Part shown: positions 35,774 to 50,098 of the stretch, one piece after another
How positions within the stretch are numbered: the stretch's first letter is position 1
Layout of the letters: the number at the start of each line of letters is the position of its first letter
Origin: Daphnia carinata
Lineage: Eukaryota > Arthropoda > Branchiopoda > Diplostraca > Daphniidae
DNA length: 64,000 nucleotides
Direction: 5' to 3'
Assembly (NCBI RefSeq): GCF_022539665.2
Contig: NC_081334.1
Location: forward strand, 4,154,001 to 4,218,000
Made by a program: the position numbers and the translations under genes
Notes under the pieces: generated by a model
The model's database searches: none
What the model was told of the DNA's origin: nothing
The model's input: the letters and a program-made list of their open reading frames with translations, nothing else

Positions 35774-38700
35774 TTTTCCTTTAAAAAGGACAAACTGAAC
35801 GTGTATCTTGTTAAAATGGGCTTGCTGTGTCGACTCAACAACTGGCTAAAACCTGAAGAAATGAATGCGACTACGAATGTTACACGCTCTTAAGGCCATT
35901 GTTTTCGTGCCGCCCACTAGATGAATATCCAGCGGCGGAAAAACGAAACCCTTTGAAATTCTACTGTAACACAAACATAAAACTTTAGAATTAGAAATGA
36001 CAATTTCTACTTCAGCATTGAGGTATTTGTAAGCACTTACCTTTTGGATAACACAGTATGTAATGACTAAAATGTTATTTGAGATATGATGTACACATTA
36101 GAATCAAAACGTTTGCAGGATCCTGAAAGCTACACCCTGATTTGGAAGGTGATTATGCTTCTTAGGAAAGCTGATGCAACCGTACCATTAAGTAGGTTGT
36201 GTGAAAATCTAATGAACAATTAAAAGTAAATTTTTATCATTGCAAACTAACTGTAAATAGTGGCGATGTACTATTTAAAATAAAAATGTTAGAAAGGAAG
36301 GCATGCTTACGATATTGATGCAGTAACATGTTTCGATAAATATTCTCAGCTATCGGTAATTCGAAAGTCTTTAGCGATATTTAAAAGCATTCAATTAAAA
36401 ATCTAGACGATCTTAAAGACAATCCAGAATGAACATCGCCCAAAAATAGAAGGCTGTATGACTTTCAATTAAACTTACCCAACGCAACCCCCTCCGCGTG
36501 GTGCACAACCATTTGCCATGAGATGTCGACAAATTCTTTCTAGAGCTTCGTCACCAACTTTTCTATCCTGTATTACAGAGCAAATATTTAGACATCTTTC
36601 TCTTTCAAATCCTAATTACTTATGAAATGTGTACCCACACTTTTTCAATACATTTTGGCTAGCATCTACCAAAAACAGGGAATGGGATAAGAACCAGCAA
36701 CCAGGTTGGAAGGGAGGGTGAACTATGAGGAAACGACACACGTGCTGGCAGCTTGAGGGCAAAATGACGCCTGCAGAAAAGATGCGTAATTGCAACCTTG
36801 AAAATACTTCATTCCACAACGTTTTAAAATCAGATCATGATTATAAAACTAGGCTTATTTTTATTTGTAATAATCGAAATTTACAAATCTTTTAATTAAA
36901 TTATTTCATTGAACACCTTGAATATTTGAATTATTGGAGAGGGTGGAAGTCATCCGGATTCTCGACGTTTCGACACGCCATTCCCCCCCCCCCCCCCCCA
37001 CCAATGAGGAAGGATAGCTTGATGATTAGGAGCTCCGTTTTAATGATTAGGTGTTCCATTGTATTTTGTCTTCTCAATCGGAATTAGTTGGTTATGCATA
37101 CGGTAGCATTTTCAGTCTTTATTTCAACGGTGTACACAGGAAGAATTGCAGCTTTGAACGTCTAGAAATGTCTAGCAAGATATTGAAAAACTGATGGTCA
37201 TCATGCACTTTTGCCATATGTATTGAACTCTTTTCTAGCATTCTACATGGGTTACAACAGGTGAAATAATGAACTGAGTACACTGAGTTTTCATTTCATC
37301 AAAATATTTTTTGTTTGTCACTTGGTGATGAGTACTAGGTACCACATGAGAGAATACATGTGTGATAAACGATACCAGCATTTCTTCCAGATTCGACCAA
37401 GTCAGTTTTTTTACGAGTTTCGGTACATTTACAATTCAGTTTTCTATATTGTATGTTCACACTTTTCCAGGCAAATCGAATACCTCATATTCCACCGTTT
37501 GGAACTCGTCTCGATTCATCCACGAAGTTTCGACCATTATTATAGCACGGCAAACTATGTCTATTGTATAAGTATGAATCAAAACACGATAGATAATCTT
37601 GTTCCTTAAGAATGTTTCCTTTCTCACGCCATTTTCTATGTTCCAAAAGGTTTAGCCGAGAAAAGAAAATATTAATTCCCATTTGGATGTTGGCGTCGGT
37701 TCTTGCCAAATTGATGTAGAGGAAATTAGCCCGAGAGCCACGTGTGCAGCGCCGTTCTCAGGTAAGGCGAAACATTTCTTCTGTTTGCACGAAGAGATAT
37801 AAGAACCGTAAACGAGAGCTTTTCGTTAAGAATTTCAACGGCGTAGGATTTTCGAACATTGACTTCACGACATACCACGTTTTTACCATACATACTGCTA
37901 TCGAAGTCGAGTCACGTTTTGTTTCTGGAGACCGAGGCAGTCGTGAAAGACGTTAAAAACCTTCTGAGTAATTGGCCGTAGATTCCTTTTTTCTGAAGCA
38001 CGAGGGCATGGGGAGCTTTGCAAAAGAATGACAGTTATTTCATTAGGTAAACCGCTGCCTTACGATTTTCGAGACGCATCGGATTGGAAATAAATTTCGC
38101 CTTCAGTTAGGCGCCGTTCAACACCCATGCCCAACTGTTCGATTCATTAGGCAACTGTTGTGTCAGTCAAATCTAAGCAATAGCCAAGGTATTCAAGTTA
38201 AATGCCTTATAGCAGTTGTGTGAAATTTTACAAATGAAAAATGTTGAAATAACGGTTAGACCAAAAGAAAGGAAAGGGAAGTTTAACAGACTCGTTGAAA
38301 AAAAACAGGACAAGGATAGCTACACAAACTGCTTTATTTTAAGATCATATTTTAAAGTTTTATTTCTAATTTACTGAGCGGAGTTTTTCCCCGTAACGAA
38401 GAAAAGCTTGTAGCCTATTTCCACGTACCTTAAACTCTTGCAATTAAAATCTAACAAAAGAAACGCTTTGCAAAACAGCCCATGTGTGATTGGGTACAGC
38501 CTGTTATTAAAGTTAAACACCATGCTTATGCACAACTAATTAAGGGTTGCAGGATACAGAGAAAATGATTTAATCGGTACTGTTGAATGTTTGCCTCGTT
38601 AGTGAACTTTAGTGAAATGGGTTTCAAACGACCCTGTTGACAATCAGGAATAATGGGGAAGGGGGGCCGTCTCATGTCATTACGTAATCCAGTCAATTTC

Positions 38701-39993
38701 GTACTAGAAAAGCAGCAATTCCGATGTATTCAGAGTTTCCTACGAATCTCAACGACGTCATGTGACACAGGTTGATTATGGCAAACTATCCTCCCAGCGA
38801 AAATAGGTCCCTGAATAAAAAACGTATTCTCATTAGTGAAAGTTGACTATATCGAGCGCCTTGACACTCGCCGTCATAGAATATTCAATAGGCATCATCG
38901 AAAAAAGTTGGTCTATACCCAACAACATTATAACTGCTTGTGTCTAAGTTATATGTACGGGGGACTGTAGTGAAGTTGCATGTCGCCCACTCTCTCTGCT
39001 ACTGAACATGGGAGAGTGACGGTGTACGTAGTGTGTGCAGAGTCGACAAGCAAAAAGGTCTGATGCATCGTAACTTGCCAGACATTCATATAATGATGAA
39101 GCACTTTTATATAGCTGCCGTGTAAGAAAATATGGACAAAACCGGCCCGTCCTATCCTTTTTAAGCGATAAGTAAATCAATAAATCCCAAGAACCCAGGA
39201 AAGAAAGGTTATAAATAATCGATATGTGCTCTACGTAATAATAAAAACATTTTGGGTTGAATTCACAATCGTAAAAAGTAAGTTGAAATCAAAGGTAAAA
39301 TTATACAAGTTCGTTTCGTTGACGACTTTGTCTTCCACGACAGTTAGAGTCATGGATGTACAAAGTCCTCTGAAACAATGTCTCGTACGTAACAAAGTGA
39401 ACTTTTTGTTGTCTCGTTAAGCAATTACAATAGCGTTGCTTCTTGTTTTTGGGGTTAAAATACAATACATTTGACTTTGATTCCATTTTTCAAAAAGGTT
39501 TTACAATAATGATTTTATTATTACGTAGATTTCACGGAAACTGGACAGCAACACAACAAAACATTTGAGGATAAACAAATTGGAAATGATAAAAATGGTA
39601 CGTAAAAATCCCTTACTTTTCTAGCTGTCAAATAAGTCTTCGTTCCACAATTCCATTTTGTTTATAATACAGTATGTATGTATGGTATAATGGATAATAT
39701 TTTTTCTTTTCCTCCAAAAAACACTTTGTCAGGACATGCTCACACATACAGAAATATCTTACTAGGCTTCCAGCACAGAGAACAAATGCAGCCGAATACA
39801 GAAGACGTTGCCAGGCCGATAGAGAGACAACTAGAGAGTGACGTCATGTAAAATTCAAACAACCATTAGAGAGCATCTTACATAATAATTCTCTACCATC
39901 AAAGGTGGCAATAAGATCCAATAAATAATTCAAAAAAAAAAGAAAAGAAAAGAAAGTAAAGAAACATTTTTTTTTCCCTTACAGATCATGGCA
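35774..39993. other. Intergenic region between xylose isomerase and the CUB protein
   Basis: About 4.2 kb without a recognised gene. The left side should hold the xylose isomerase promoter and the right side the 3'UTR of the CUB gene. It contains a C-run at about 36984-37000. Short ORFs on both strands show no motifs or splice support. Confidence 0.5.
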
Positions 39994-42900
39994 TTATTCA
40001 ACAGCTGATGTGATAGGTGCTTTCCACTTCCTGACGTGTGACGACACGCTGGCCAGGGAAATAATGACGCTGAATCCGAAACTGACGACCAACACCATCA
40101 CCCAAGGGTAATAATAATCTTGGTTATAGCTACTGTTCCGCAACGTGCACGATTCTTCATCCAGCAGGAAACCAAAGAGACTCTGCTGCGGGCAGTTGAT
40201 CCGCCCGTCGCAGACAAGACTCTCTGGAATCGACCAGTTACTGTCCGGACACGGAAATAATGATAATAACATCATACCGCCACCAGCTGCTACTTCATTA
40301 TCCGCACTAGTTACTCCAGTAGGAGATTCTTCACTGGATAAACTCGAGACACTGTTGAATAGGACGTTCCACTTGAGCAGGAAACGAGCCCGTGGATGAT
40401 TGGCTGATTTAGTTTCCAGTTGGACGTGCAGGTAGCGCAAACCGAACGGACTAATGAATTCAGCGTTCATAAAGCACTCGTCTTTTCCGTAGTTATCCAT
40501 CGTCACCACCTGACGGAGGCGTTGCGGGCGCTTTTGGCTGTCGTTTTGACGTCCGTGATAACCGAGAGACACGTGATGATTCCGGTGGCAATGCTCTGAC
40601 GAATTCCCCGCAAAGGCCATATTGATTTTCAACAAGATGCGATCGTTTTCAGGCAGCTGGATCAGCCAGGTGCACGACTGATTGCTGCCCTTAGGGTCGG
40701 CTCTCCAGCGGATCATTCCGCCCTGATCGTCTTCGATCGGATTACCACATCCACTGTCCTCTATCCAACTGTAATCGATCTGGAAGCGATAAATGTTCGG
40801 GTCCTTGTACGACTGGTCGTAGATATGCTTGAGATCGAGCTGGATATCGAGCCGATTTGACGCACTGTCTATCATGGTGGGCTCCTGATTTTTACCAGCG
40901 GATTGGCAGAAACAATGGAGCAGATCACGGTCCGACACGAGAAGCCAATCGAAATCCTGTCGATTTGAATCGATGGAACACTCGTCGCGACGGCCCGGGT
41001 CGCATTGTCGGATTGGGTCGAAAACCATCTGCCGGATAACGATGCGGATGCGGTAATCGTCCCCGTAAGGCGCTTGGAATCTGTAACGACATTTCAATTG
41101 TTTGCGTCGCATCAAGAGAAGCCGATCTCCAATCAAATCGATTGTGCCGTTGGGCTCTTCCAAGACCCTGTCGCACAGCGTGTCCGCCACGACGGGAACC
41201 TCTTCCGGAAGGAGCATGTAAAAGAGGCTAAAGTCCGTGTCGGATCCAGTCATCGATCCCCGTTGGCTGAAGAACCTCAGTTGAACCTGATCGCGGACGA
41301 GTAACGTCCGTGTCGAAGTGCTGCTGGATGTTGAGTTGTGCTCGCAAATAGTCATCCGCTCGGCTGGATCTGAAGACGTTCGGTGCACTAGCAAGCGATG
41401 GAAACACGTAGCATTGTTGTGATTGGTGCTTGACGTTGCCCAGCTACTACTAGACAACTTATTGCTTTTCGATTGGATTTCCAACCAGATCCGGCTGGAT
41501 GTTAGCGACCAGGTGCAATCGACGTTACGAGGAAACCAATGCCGGGGGGAGGTGATGGTTCCCTGTTGATAAAACTGTCCACTGGCTGCTATAGAATGAT
41601 AACAAGGTGAAACGATACTCTGATGATCCGATTTTCTCCTCCGCTGGTGTGTGACGCTTAGCCGGAAGCCTTGATGAAAAAATCCTGTCGGCGAGCTAAT
41701 CAATTCCACCATGACTTGACCGCTTTGGGCGATAATCTAACAAGTAATGTATATCAATATCATTGATACAAAATCTGATTTTTTGATGTGCGGATATTTG
41801 TTTTACCTTAGGGAATGTACCGCGTCCGCAGAATTTGGCCACTTGTTGGTACTGCTGATGGCCAATCAGTTTCTCGTAGATGACTAATCGATCAGCGTTG
41901 TTGTGACAATGTTGGTGAGGGTGATGTAAGCCCAGGTCGTAGCGATCGCCCGGCTGTCCGCCGAGAACGACTTGCCAATCGTCGCGATCGAAGAGCACGC
42001 GGTAGTGACACGTAACATTCCGCGGATAAGCGCTGACCGGATGCAGCGGAGACGACAGCCGACAAATGTTGGGGCAATTGCGGATCAACGTGTCGCATTG
42101 TCTGCCATGAGTTTCATCGTCCGATGCCAGACCGTTGGCTCTCAATATATCCGGATAACGCTTCCGCAGAGCTTCCGTCGACAGCACATCAAAGTACGCG
42201 TTGAAATGATCCGCTTCCGACATTGGATTGGAGTAAAGCGTCAGAGCTTTGGCACTGGTCAAATAAGTTTGTGAATCGCCACTTAAACGTCCGCAAAATG
42301 TTCCGGATGAACTTGTAGCAATTCCAGTTTGCTCGACAAACTATTTCGGTGGGTTTATAGTTTAAAATTTAAAAACTAAAACAAAAGGATAGTTTATAAA
42401 AATGAAAGACATACTTTTAGGTGGCCTGTTGGACACGTTTGATTCAAGACGGAACGGCCCATCTGGAAGGAACTAAAAGCGATTTCGATCCACCAATGCC
42501 GTTGATCCATTTGGGGACTACCAGGACGATTGGGTAGCCGGAAGAAACAAGGTCCGGCACCGAAACGATGCTGGAAACGTACTCTGGGCCATAGCGTCAC
42601 GTTGCAACCTGAACTCGGAACAAAACAATTGGAACATATAGCAGCAGATCACATCCCCCTTCTGAAGAAGGAAAACTTAAGTGATTTCCAACTATCCACG
42701 ACGTGTTGAGTGCTTTTAAGTGTCCAGCGGACGACCCCTCAGCAAAGTGAAGTGCAACAAAAACCTGTCCTTCTTGTTTTATTACGCTCTTTACAGAGCA
42801 TAATCAGTGACAGGCGTCTTGGGATTCGGTAACAGTCGAGAACAAAGAAACAAAACAAAAAATATCCGATTTGGAAGGAACATAACGCAATTGAAAAACT

Positions 42901-43469
42901 TTGTACTTTCTCCCGTCTGCTGAGAACTGGGCAACAACGTTCTCTGTTTGAGATTGATTTAAGAAAATGGACGGGAGGAGAGAGACCCTTCCATTTCATC
43001 TGCGGGAAAGAAAAATGAAAGGCGCAATTGTCACCAAACGACTCGGAGATGAGAGCCGGGGTGCTCCCGAAGAAACTGGATACCCATCTTCCAGCGTGTG
43101 TATATATCCTTCTTGATCCAACGAAACCCATAAACAACAGCCATTGGGCCGCTGCCGTCCGATCATATCAAAAAAAGCAAACAAAAGCAAGAATACGAGC
43201 CTTTGTTTTTTTCTTCTTCTCTATTTAAACAATAGTTTTATTTATTTTTTTTTTTTTGCCCTTCCAGATGTGCCCGTCTGTAAGGGAACAGACTGCAACC
43301 GTTTCCGATTGTAATGAATTACGATCAACAGCAATTTAAAATGCTGTCCTTTTAAAAATAACGGCAAGATGGAAGTCGAATTGTTGTTACCTTTAACGTT
43401 GTGCAGCTGAAGGACAATGTTGATGAGAGAGAAGAAGAAAAAGACGTGATCCAGCAAAAACCTTGCCAT
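39994..43469 (-). CDS. Multi-CUB, LDLa-like single-pass membrane protein
   Basis: Exons: 43391-43469, 42415-42608, 41807-42340, 39994-41736; phases agree, 849 aa. Exon 1 encodes a signal peptide (MARFLLDHVFFFFSLINIVL). The extracellular part holds several CUB-like units. Clear pieces are GTFCGRLSG ending the first, NICRLSSP to KFCGRGTF for the second, SGQFYQQGTITSP for the third, and GCGNPIEDDQGG for a later one. A degenerate LDLa-like unit follows (VCDGRINCP, only four cysteines seen where six are usual). One transmembrane helix (about residues 813-834, starting WVMVLVVSFGF) leaves a short tail ending ITSAVE. The layout resembles the arthropod CUB-plus-LDLa proteins such as Drosophila culd, but I am not sure of orthology. 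A receptor or co-receptor role is inferred. Confidence 0.85.
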
Positions 43470-44676
43470 CGTTGCGGCCGATGGTAAAAATCGTTTGTCT
43501 GCGAAACGAACTGCGCTTCGATGAACTGACGATGTACAACTGACAAGTCCTGTAAGACAAGAAAAAAAAGGAAGAAAAAGACAAAAAAAAAAAAAAAAAA
43601 AGGGGGGGGGAACACTTTCTGATCTCGGGTCTGCTACGACGCATGCGCAATTTCTTCCAGCCCATTCCAGTTAAAAGACCGTCTGTTCTTGTGGTCTATC
43701 AAAGTCGATCGTCTTTTTTATTTTCGCTAGCCATTTTGTACATATTTAGACTTGGCCCGATGTCGCTGTTTTGCTCACCCAAGTCACGTCATCTATTTTT
43801 CTTTTTTCACGTCAAATCGGTCGCGCGCGCTCTTGTGTCTACCTTGTGATGTTCCACGCTTTTCGCTTTTTCAATTCCCCGTGACGGAATTCGGGATAGA
43901 AATTTTTTTTAGAAACGGTGGAAAAATCATGTTCGATCGGGGCTACTGTTTTATGGCTCACGGCCTGGTGTTTGAATTCTGTGCAACGCGCAATGCCAGA
44001 TGGATTTGTCTTGTAAAATTTATAGACGTTGTTTAGTGTCACGTAACATCGTAAGGGAATTCCTTTTTTTGTTGTTGTTGTTGTTGTGTGCGTACCTAAC
44101 TGCCTATCCAGTGTTTTTCTGTAGGCAAAAGTGAGATCAAGAACTGAAAACAAAACAAAACACCGTGGGTGGAAGACATCCAAAAAAGCAATCCAATAAA
44201 TTGCCATAAAATGAGAAAATATCGACAAAAAAAACAAACAAAAAAAAACCGAAACAATAACACAGGAGATCATAGAACCGTATGCGTGTGTATGTCTGTC
44301 GCTATATAAATCCCAATCCGGAATTGAAAAAAGGGGGGGAAGGGGGAATTGGTTTAGGGAAATAAAACAAGAAATACGAGAATCAAAAGACTGAAATCCC
44401 TTCCCACCACCACCTTTTCCACCGGATTGAAGAAAAAAAAAATCCTCCTCAAAAACAAAAAGCGGAAAACAGGAGCTGTAACAACAACAAGGAAGTATAG
44501 AATTGCTGTGAATGGAAGGGGAAGAGAAAAATCAGTATATTCAATAATTCACAACGATGCGCCCCGCTGGAAGCTTCTGTCTCTGTCTATCCATAAAAGA
44601 TTGTTCCAATTCGGATGCTGCATCTCTCAACGTGTGTGTGGGTGAAAAATGATTTTTTTTTCCACGTAAATGCTTA
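43470..44676. other. Spacer: CUB gene promoter and Dscam-like 3'UTR
   Basis: Both flanking genes read leftward. The left part is the presumed promoter of the CUB gene, with an A-run and G-run at about 43580-43610. The right part is the presumed 3'UTR of the Dscam-like gene. No gene seen. Confidence 0.5.
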
Positions 44677-47600
44677 TCACGGATTGTAACTCCACGATCC
44701 ATCTGGTCGTCTTGCAACGTGCGTCGAATGATTCGAACTCATCCGCTGTTGTTTCCGCACTGCCCTGCCGACACTGTTCCTGCCAGACAAGACGGGCGGA
44801 TGATGGATATGTTGAATTGATGAATTCTTCTTGTTGGGAATCGTCGATGTATAGGTGGATTCACCGTAGAGCGAGTCGGCAGTGGATAAGGTGGAAGGTT
44901 CGCAAGACGGCCGATAGGGTGGCACAGGTGATCGATTGAGGTGACGGTAGACGTGGGCTGGATGAGGCGGAGGTTGTTGCATCAACGACATGCAAGGCAA
45001 TGTCGGATGATGGCCATACAAAACTCCATTGACATCCGCTTCAATGCTATTGGGCGAATGACTGTCATCCGCAAGTCCATTCGACGCAGCGGACGGTGCG
45101 GACATGAGCGAACGGCACGTGTCCATCCCATTGATAGGCTTCAACGTGAACGTGGCGTACGGTGTGATATCACCGTCATCATCATCTTCATCATCTAATT
45201 TGAAAACAAAAATTATCTTTAATGAGAGCGGAAATGAAATTGGAAATGAAGCAAATACCGAAATCAATTTGTTTGCGAAGAGAATAACTGCTACCGTTCA
45301 TGCCGTTCGACCTAGGCAACGAACGGCCGTGTTGATGGAACAGCTGGTTCGGATTGTCATCCATCGCTTGATTGTCCAGCTGCTCAGCGACAGTTCTCAG
45401 CGAGTATTCGCTCTTGGCGGATAGACCGGCAGCTGCAACCGCAGACGCCGCGTTGGCTTGGTACTCTTTCCTCTTGTGGATGACGTAAGTGATGGCGGCC
45501 AACGAGAAGAGTAACATAATCCCTGATATCGACATGGATGCGATGACAATCAGAGATTCGTAACTGATCGATTGTCCGACGGGTGACGTCATTGGCACAA
45601 CTTCGAAAGCTGATCCATTGTGTTCCACTACGATTTTAAAAAAGACGCTCGGTATCATTGAATGATTTGAAAATTAAATTAAATGATTTAAAACCTTTTC
45701 TTCCAGAGGTACGACGGACGTTGTACGAGACGGAGTGGATTCCGGAATCGCTCGTGGCAGTTAATCTCACGTGATATGTTTCGTCGTCGATAAAGTCGCT
45801 CACTTTGAGCATGGGCTGCTCGTCCGGATTGAGATTGGAAGCCAAAGTGTTCCAGTTTGCGGACGAATGATCCACTTGACCCGATTGAACGGGTCCTCTC
45901 TTTTCAATTTGAAACGAACTGATTCGACATCCACCTGTCGGCCAGTGATCCAAATGAATAAAGAGCGTCGCTGGACTTGCGGCAGAGAAACCAAACAAAC
46001 TGGACGATTCCGGCCAACTGGCTGGTCCCGATCCGCGAGTCATGGCTCTCAACAAAGGACTTTTCTGCCCTAGGCCGATTTGATTCCTAGCCTGCACTTG
46101 CAGTTCGTATTGAGTGCCGCACAGCAGGCCGTCTAGAATTGTACCGTCTTCACTTCCATCCACCGACTTCTCCTGGACAGCCGATCCGGCACGAGCCGGC
46201 CGATAGGACACAACGTACTCCAACACAGCTAAGAGAGTGCTCAACTTGCTGCCGCTGCTGGACGGTTTGTTCCACCACAGACGGATAGACGAGGTGGACG
46301 TCGGTGTGACAGACAATTGCGGAATCTCCGGAGGGCGGAGCAAGTGGATCGTGAAGACGACGGCATCGCGTCCGTGTTGATTGCGGGCCGTGCAAGCGTA
46401 ATCGCCTTCCATGTGCCTGTCCACTTCCAACAGCTGGAGCGAGCCGTCTTTATCCCAACGGTAGTTCAAGTGAGGGTTGCTACCGAGAGGTTGGCCAGCG
46501 AATGTCCAGCTCTTCTCCACTGGATTCGTTCCAGTTGCTGGGCAAGAAAGGATAACGTTGTCTGATCGCTGCTGTTCATCAATCCAAATCGTCCTGGAAA
46601 ATTCCAATATCTTTGCGCCACCTGCATTTCAATGGGAGAAAATGTTGTTCCAGCATTTTTAATGGATAATTTTTTGCGTTTTACTTTTGGCCATGGGCGC
46701 TACGGTAACAGTTCGAGACGGACGACTCTCTCCAGCTCGTCCTTTGACTGTAATACTGACTTCGTACAACCGATTTTCTACCAGCTGATTGACTTGATGT
46801 TCCAGCACGTTGTCCGTCTCGTGTTGCATAAACCGTTTCTGTGTGTTAACCAATCGAAATCGTGAATTTCTTAAAATTTGATGTAAATTGTTTGACCGAC
46901 CGTTTCCTGCGTGACTGTATCTTTCAACTGAATCACGTAATGCATTATCCGACCAACAGGTGGTGCTGGCCGTCGCCAAGTCACCACGATGGACGAGCTC
47001 GACGCGCTAGAAGCTTTAACTTCTTGTACGGCACCAGGAACTTAGAGAGAGAAGAAAAAACAAAAAACAAAACAAAAAAACACGAAAATTATTTAAAATG
47101 TTCCAGCAGAAAACAAAGTGAATATTTATCTCACCAGATTCGTCCGTTTGGCAGACGACTGGAACACTCAGAGGACCATTCCCAGCTCGATTGATTGCAG
47201 ATATCTGAATGCTGTAATTGTGATACGCTTGCAATCCATACAGAACGGAATCGAGGACGTTAGGTCCGACCCTTTTCGATTCCGGACGGACAAAAGACGA
47301 CAGCTCATCGGCTAGAACGAATCTATGATGATTGCCGACGACACTGTTGCTGGACAAGATTTTGTAAAAGATGCGGAAGCCCTGCAAGTGTCCGTTATGA
47401 TGAGCCGCGATCGGATGAGTCCACGTCAGCTGGATGGCATCAGCCGACAACGTGACGCAATGCAAGTTGATTGGAGGTGAAGTAGGTGCCGCTTCGGGCG
47501 TAGTTAGGGCGACGGGAGGATCGGATTCCGGGCCGGCCCCCATCCGATTCAAAGCTCGAACAGTGACGGCGTAAACCGTGGCTGGAACAAGATTTTCCAT

Positions 47601-48605
47601 CGTCACCTGGATGCGCCGCACAGGTTTAGAATCCGGCGATACATAAGGAACACTGCGCTGGATCATTTGGCCGTTTCCGCTCGTCTCCAGACAAGTGACG
47701 GTGAACGTCACCAAACGGCCGTTCCAAGTCTCTTCGTTGGGAGGCTGGAACAAATTCAAATTAAGACGATTAGAAAAGATCAGAAGAAAAAAAAATGAAT
47801 TCTCACCAGCCACGAGACGAGGGCCGAACGGGAAGATTTCGCTTCTGCCTGGACGTGTCGTACCGGTCCGGCAGGAACTTCTTCGTGAGTTTGAAACTGG
47901 AGGGGAGCAGACGGTGGGCCTATTCCAGCAGAATTGATTGCACTGACTTGCACCTCATAGACGGTAAATGGATGAAGGTGAGGCAGTGTGACGAGGCTTC
48001 GTCCTCTTGCTTCGATAGTTTGATTGAATGTCCAGCCCGTAGTTCCCGGTCTAGTCAGCTGGACGCGATATTCCAGCAACGGATCGAGTTCATCGTCGTC
48101 CATCCATTGCAATTCAGCGGATCGACTCTGGATGGAGGTCAACTGAAGTTGTCCAGGAGCTTTTGGAAGTTCTTTTTTTTTTGTTTTTTTTGTTTTTTTT
48201 TTGTTTTAAAATCAAACAATAAAATATACAATTTTCATTTGTTCCAGGATGTTGAGTTAAATACCTTGGACAATGAGGCGAATATCAGACGCATCGCTTC
48301 CGTAAAGATTAGCCGCCTGACAAACGTAGATACCACCGTCGTCTGCTTCGATCCGGCTGATATTCAAATCGAGGAATTCACGTCCGTCTAACGTCGAACT
48401 GGACAATTGGAAACGTTCCAGCTGTTGTTGGGGTTCAATCAGCTGATCGAATCGCTTCCAGTAGATGGTCATCGGCGGATCGCCCGAGCCTTCGCAACGG
48501 AGCAAAGCTTCAGATCCGGTAGGGAAAATGGCGCCACTGGTGTGAATCCTGACCTTCGCAGCCGCTGGATGAGGATGGAACAAAAATGATTGAACTACAC
48601 TACGG

Positions 48606-48642
<37 letters not shown>

Positions 48643-50063
48643 TTCAGAATCTAACGCGTACCGTTGACGCTGATTCGAATAGTTTTAGACAACGCACTTC
48701 CGATGTTGTTGCCAGCTCTGCACTGGAACACCCCTTCGTCGCTTTTGCTCATCCTGGAGAAACGGAGTGATCCGTCTGGCAACAGGCTGACCTTGCTGGA
48801 CGAATGGACAGCGATGTTGCTTTCACCTTGGATAAGATTTTTGAAATGCTAATGAAATTGAAAAACGTGCGAAAGGTAATGTTCCAGAACTGACCTTCCA
48901 CACGGAACCAGCGGACGCTGGGCGGAGGCATTCCATGCACCTGGCACGGAATGCTGGCCGGGTAATTTTCCAGCAAAGCCGCGTTTTGTGGTTCCACAAT
49001 CCATTTAGGTGGTACTGGAACAAAATAAAGTCAGTTAGCGAAATTTCTGATTTAAAAAAAAAAAAAATAAATAAATAAATAAAATAAATAAAAAGACGGA
49101 CCTTGGACGAGTAGAGTGGCGCTGTGAGTGGCCGTTGCGGCTAAATTGCGGGCCGTGCAGGTGTAGACGCCGCTGTGTTCGCCCCGAAGTTTCTTGAAGA
49201 TGAGCAAACTGTGGAACTCGCCCGTCTGCATTTCAACATTCAAATTGGCAGCGATGGGCCGGCCGTCTCTTGTCCAGCTGACTTTGATAGGGAGATCGCC
49301 AGACGAGATGGAACACGTCACCTGTGTACGACCGCCATCTTGCACTTGCGCTGGAAAACCAAACGGTTCGATAACGGGAGGTCCTAGAGAATTACAAGCC
49401 GCAATTAATTATTCAAACGGCCCGGAACTAATAATAATTTCCTCTTACGAATAATTTCAACGTAAAGTGCTTTTTTAGCTATGGAAGATCCAGATCCTTT
49501 GACTGCGCACGTGTATTCGCCGCCATCGACTGCTGGTTCCATGACAGCAATCTTCAACGTTCCATTGGCAAACATCTTGTACTTGCTGTCCGTCTCCTTG
49601 ATTAACTGGCGAGTTCAGTTTAGAATTGTTAAGCCTTATTGCTTAGTTAGAACTTCAATAATAAACGATCAACTCGACTTACTTGACCTCCTCTTAGCCA
49701 CGTGACGGACTGCACTGGATAACCGGCAAAAGGACAGTCGAGATTATAATCCTGTCCGGCCACGGCTGTCTTGTTTCCTGCCCACCTGATGACAGGGATG
49801 CCGTAAACGTTCAACCGGGCGCAATGTTGTTCCTGCCCGTTCAATTGAAAGGCATCCAAATAATCCAGCTGTCCAGCTCCCATGGCCGGATGAATAACGG
49901 AACAACAATACAATCCGCCATCTTCCACCTCGGAGGAACTGATATTCAAATAACTGCGGATGATGCCGCTATTATCCAGCAAATGCGACGACGTCGACAC
50001 ACTGGGGAATCAACGTCAACACCCAAAATAAAATCAATCACAATATATTTGAAAGAAAACAAA

Positions 50064-50098
<35 letters not shown>

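Noticed and set aside
48600-48645. Long A-runs as poly(A) tails of retroposed elements
   Set aside because: No element body or flanking duplication could be seen; such runs are common throughout these introns.
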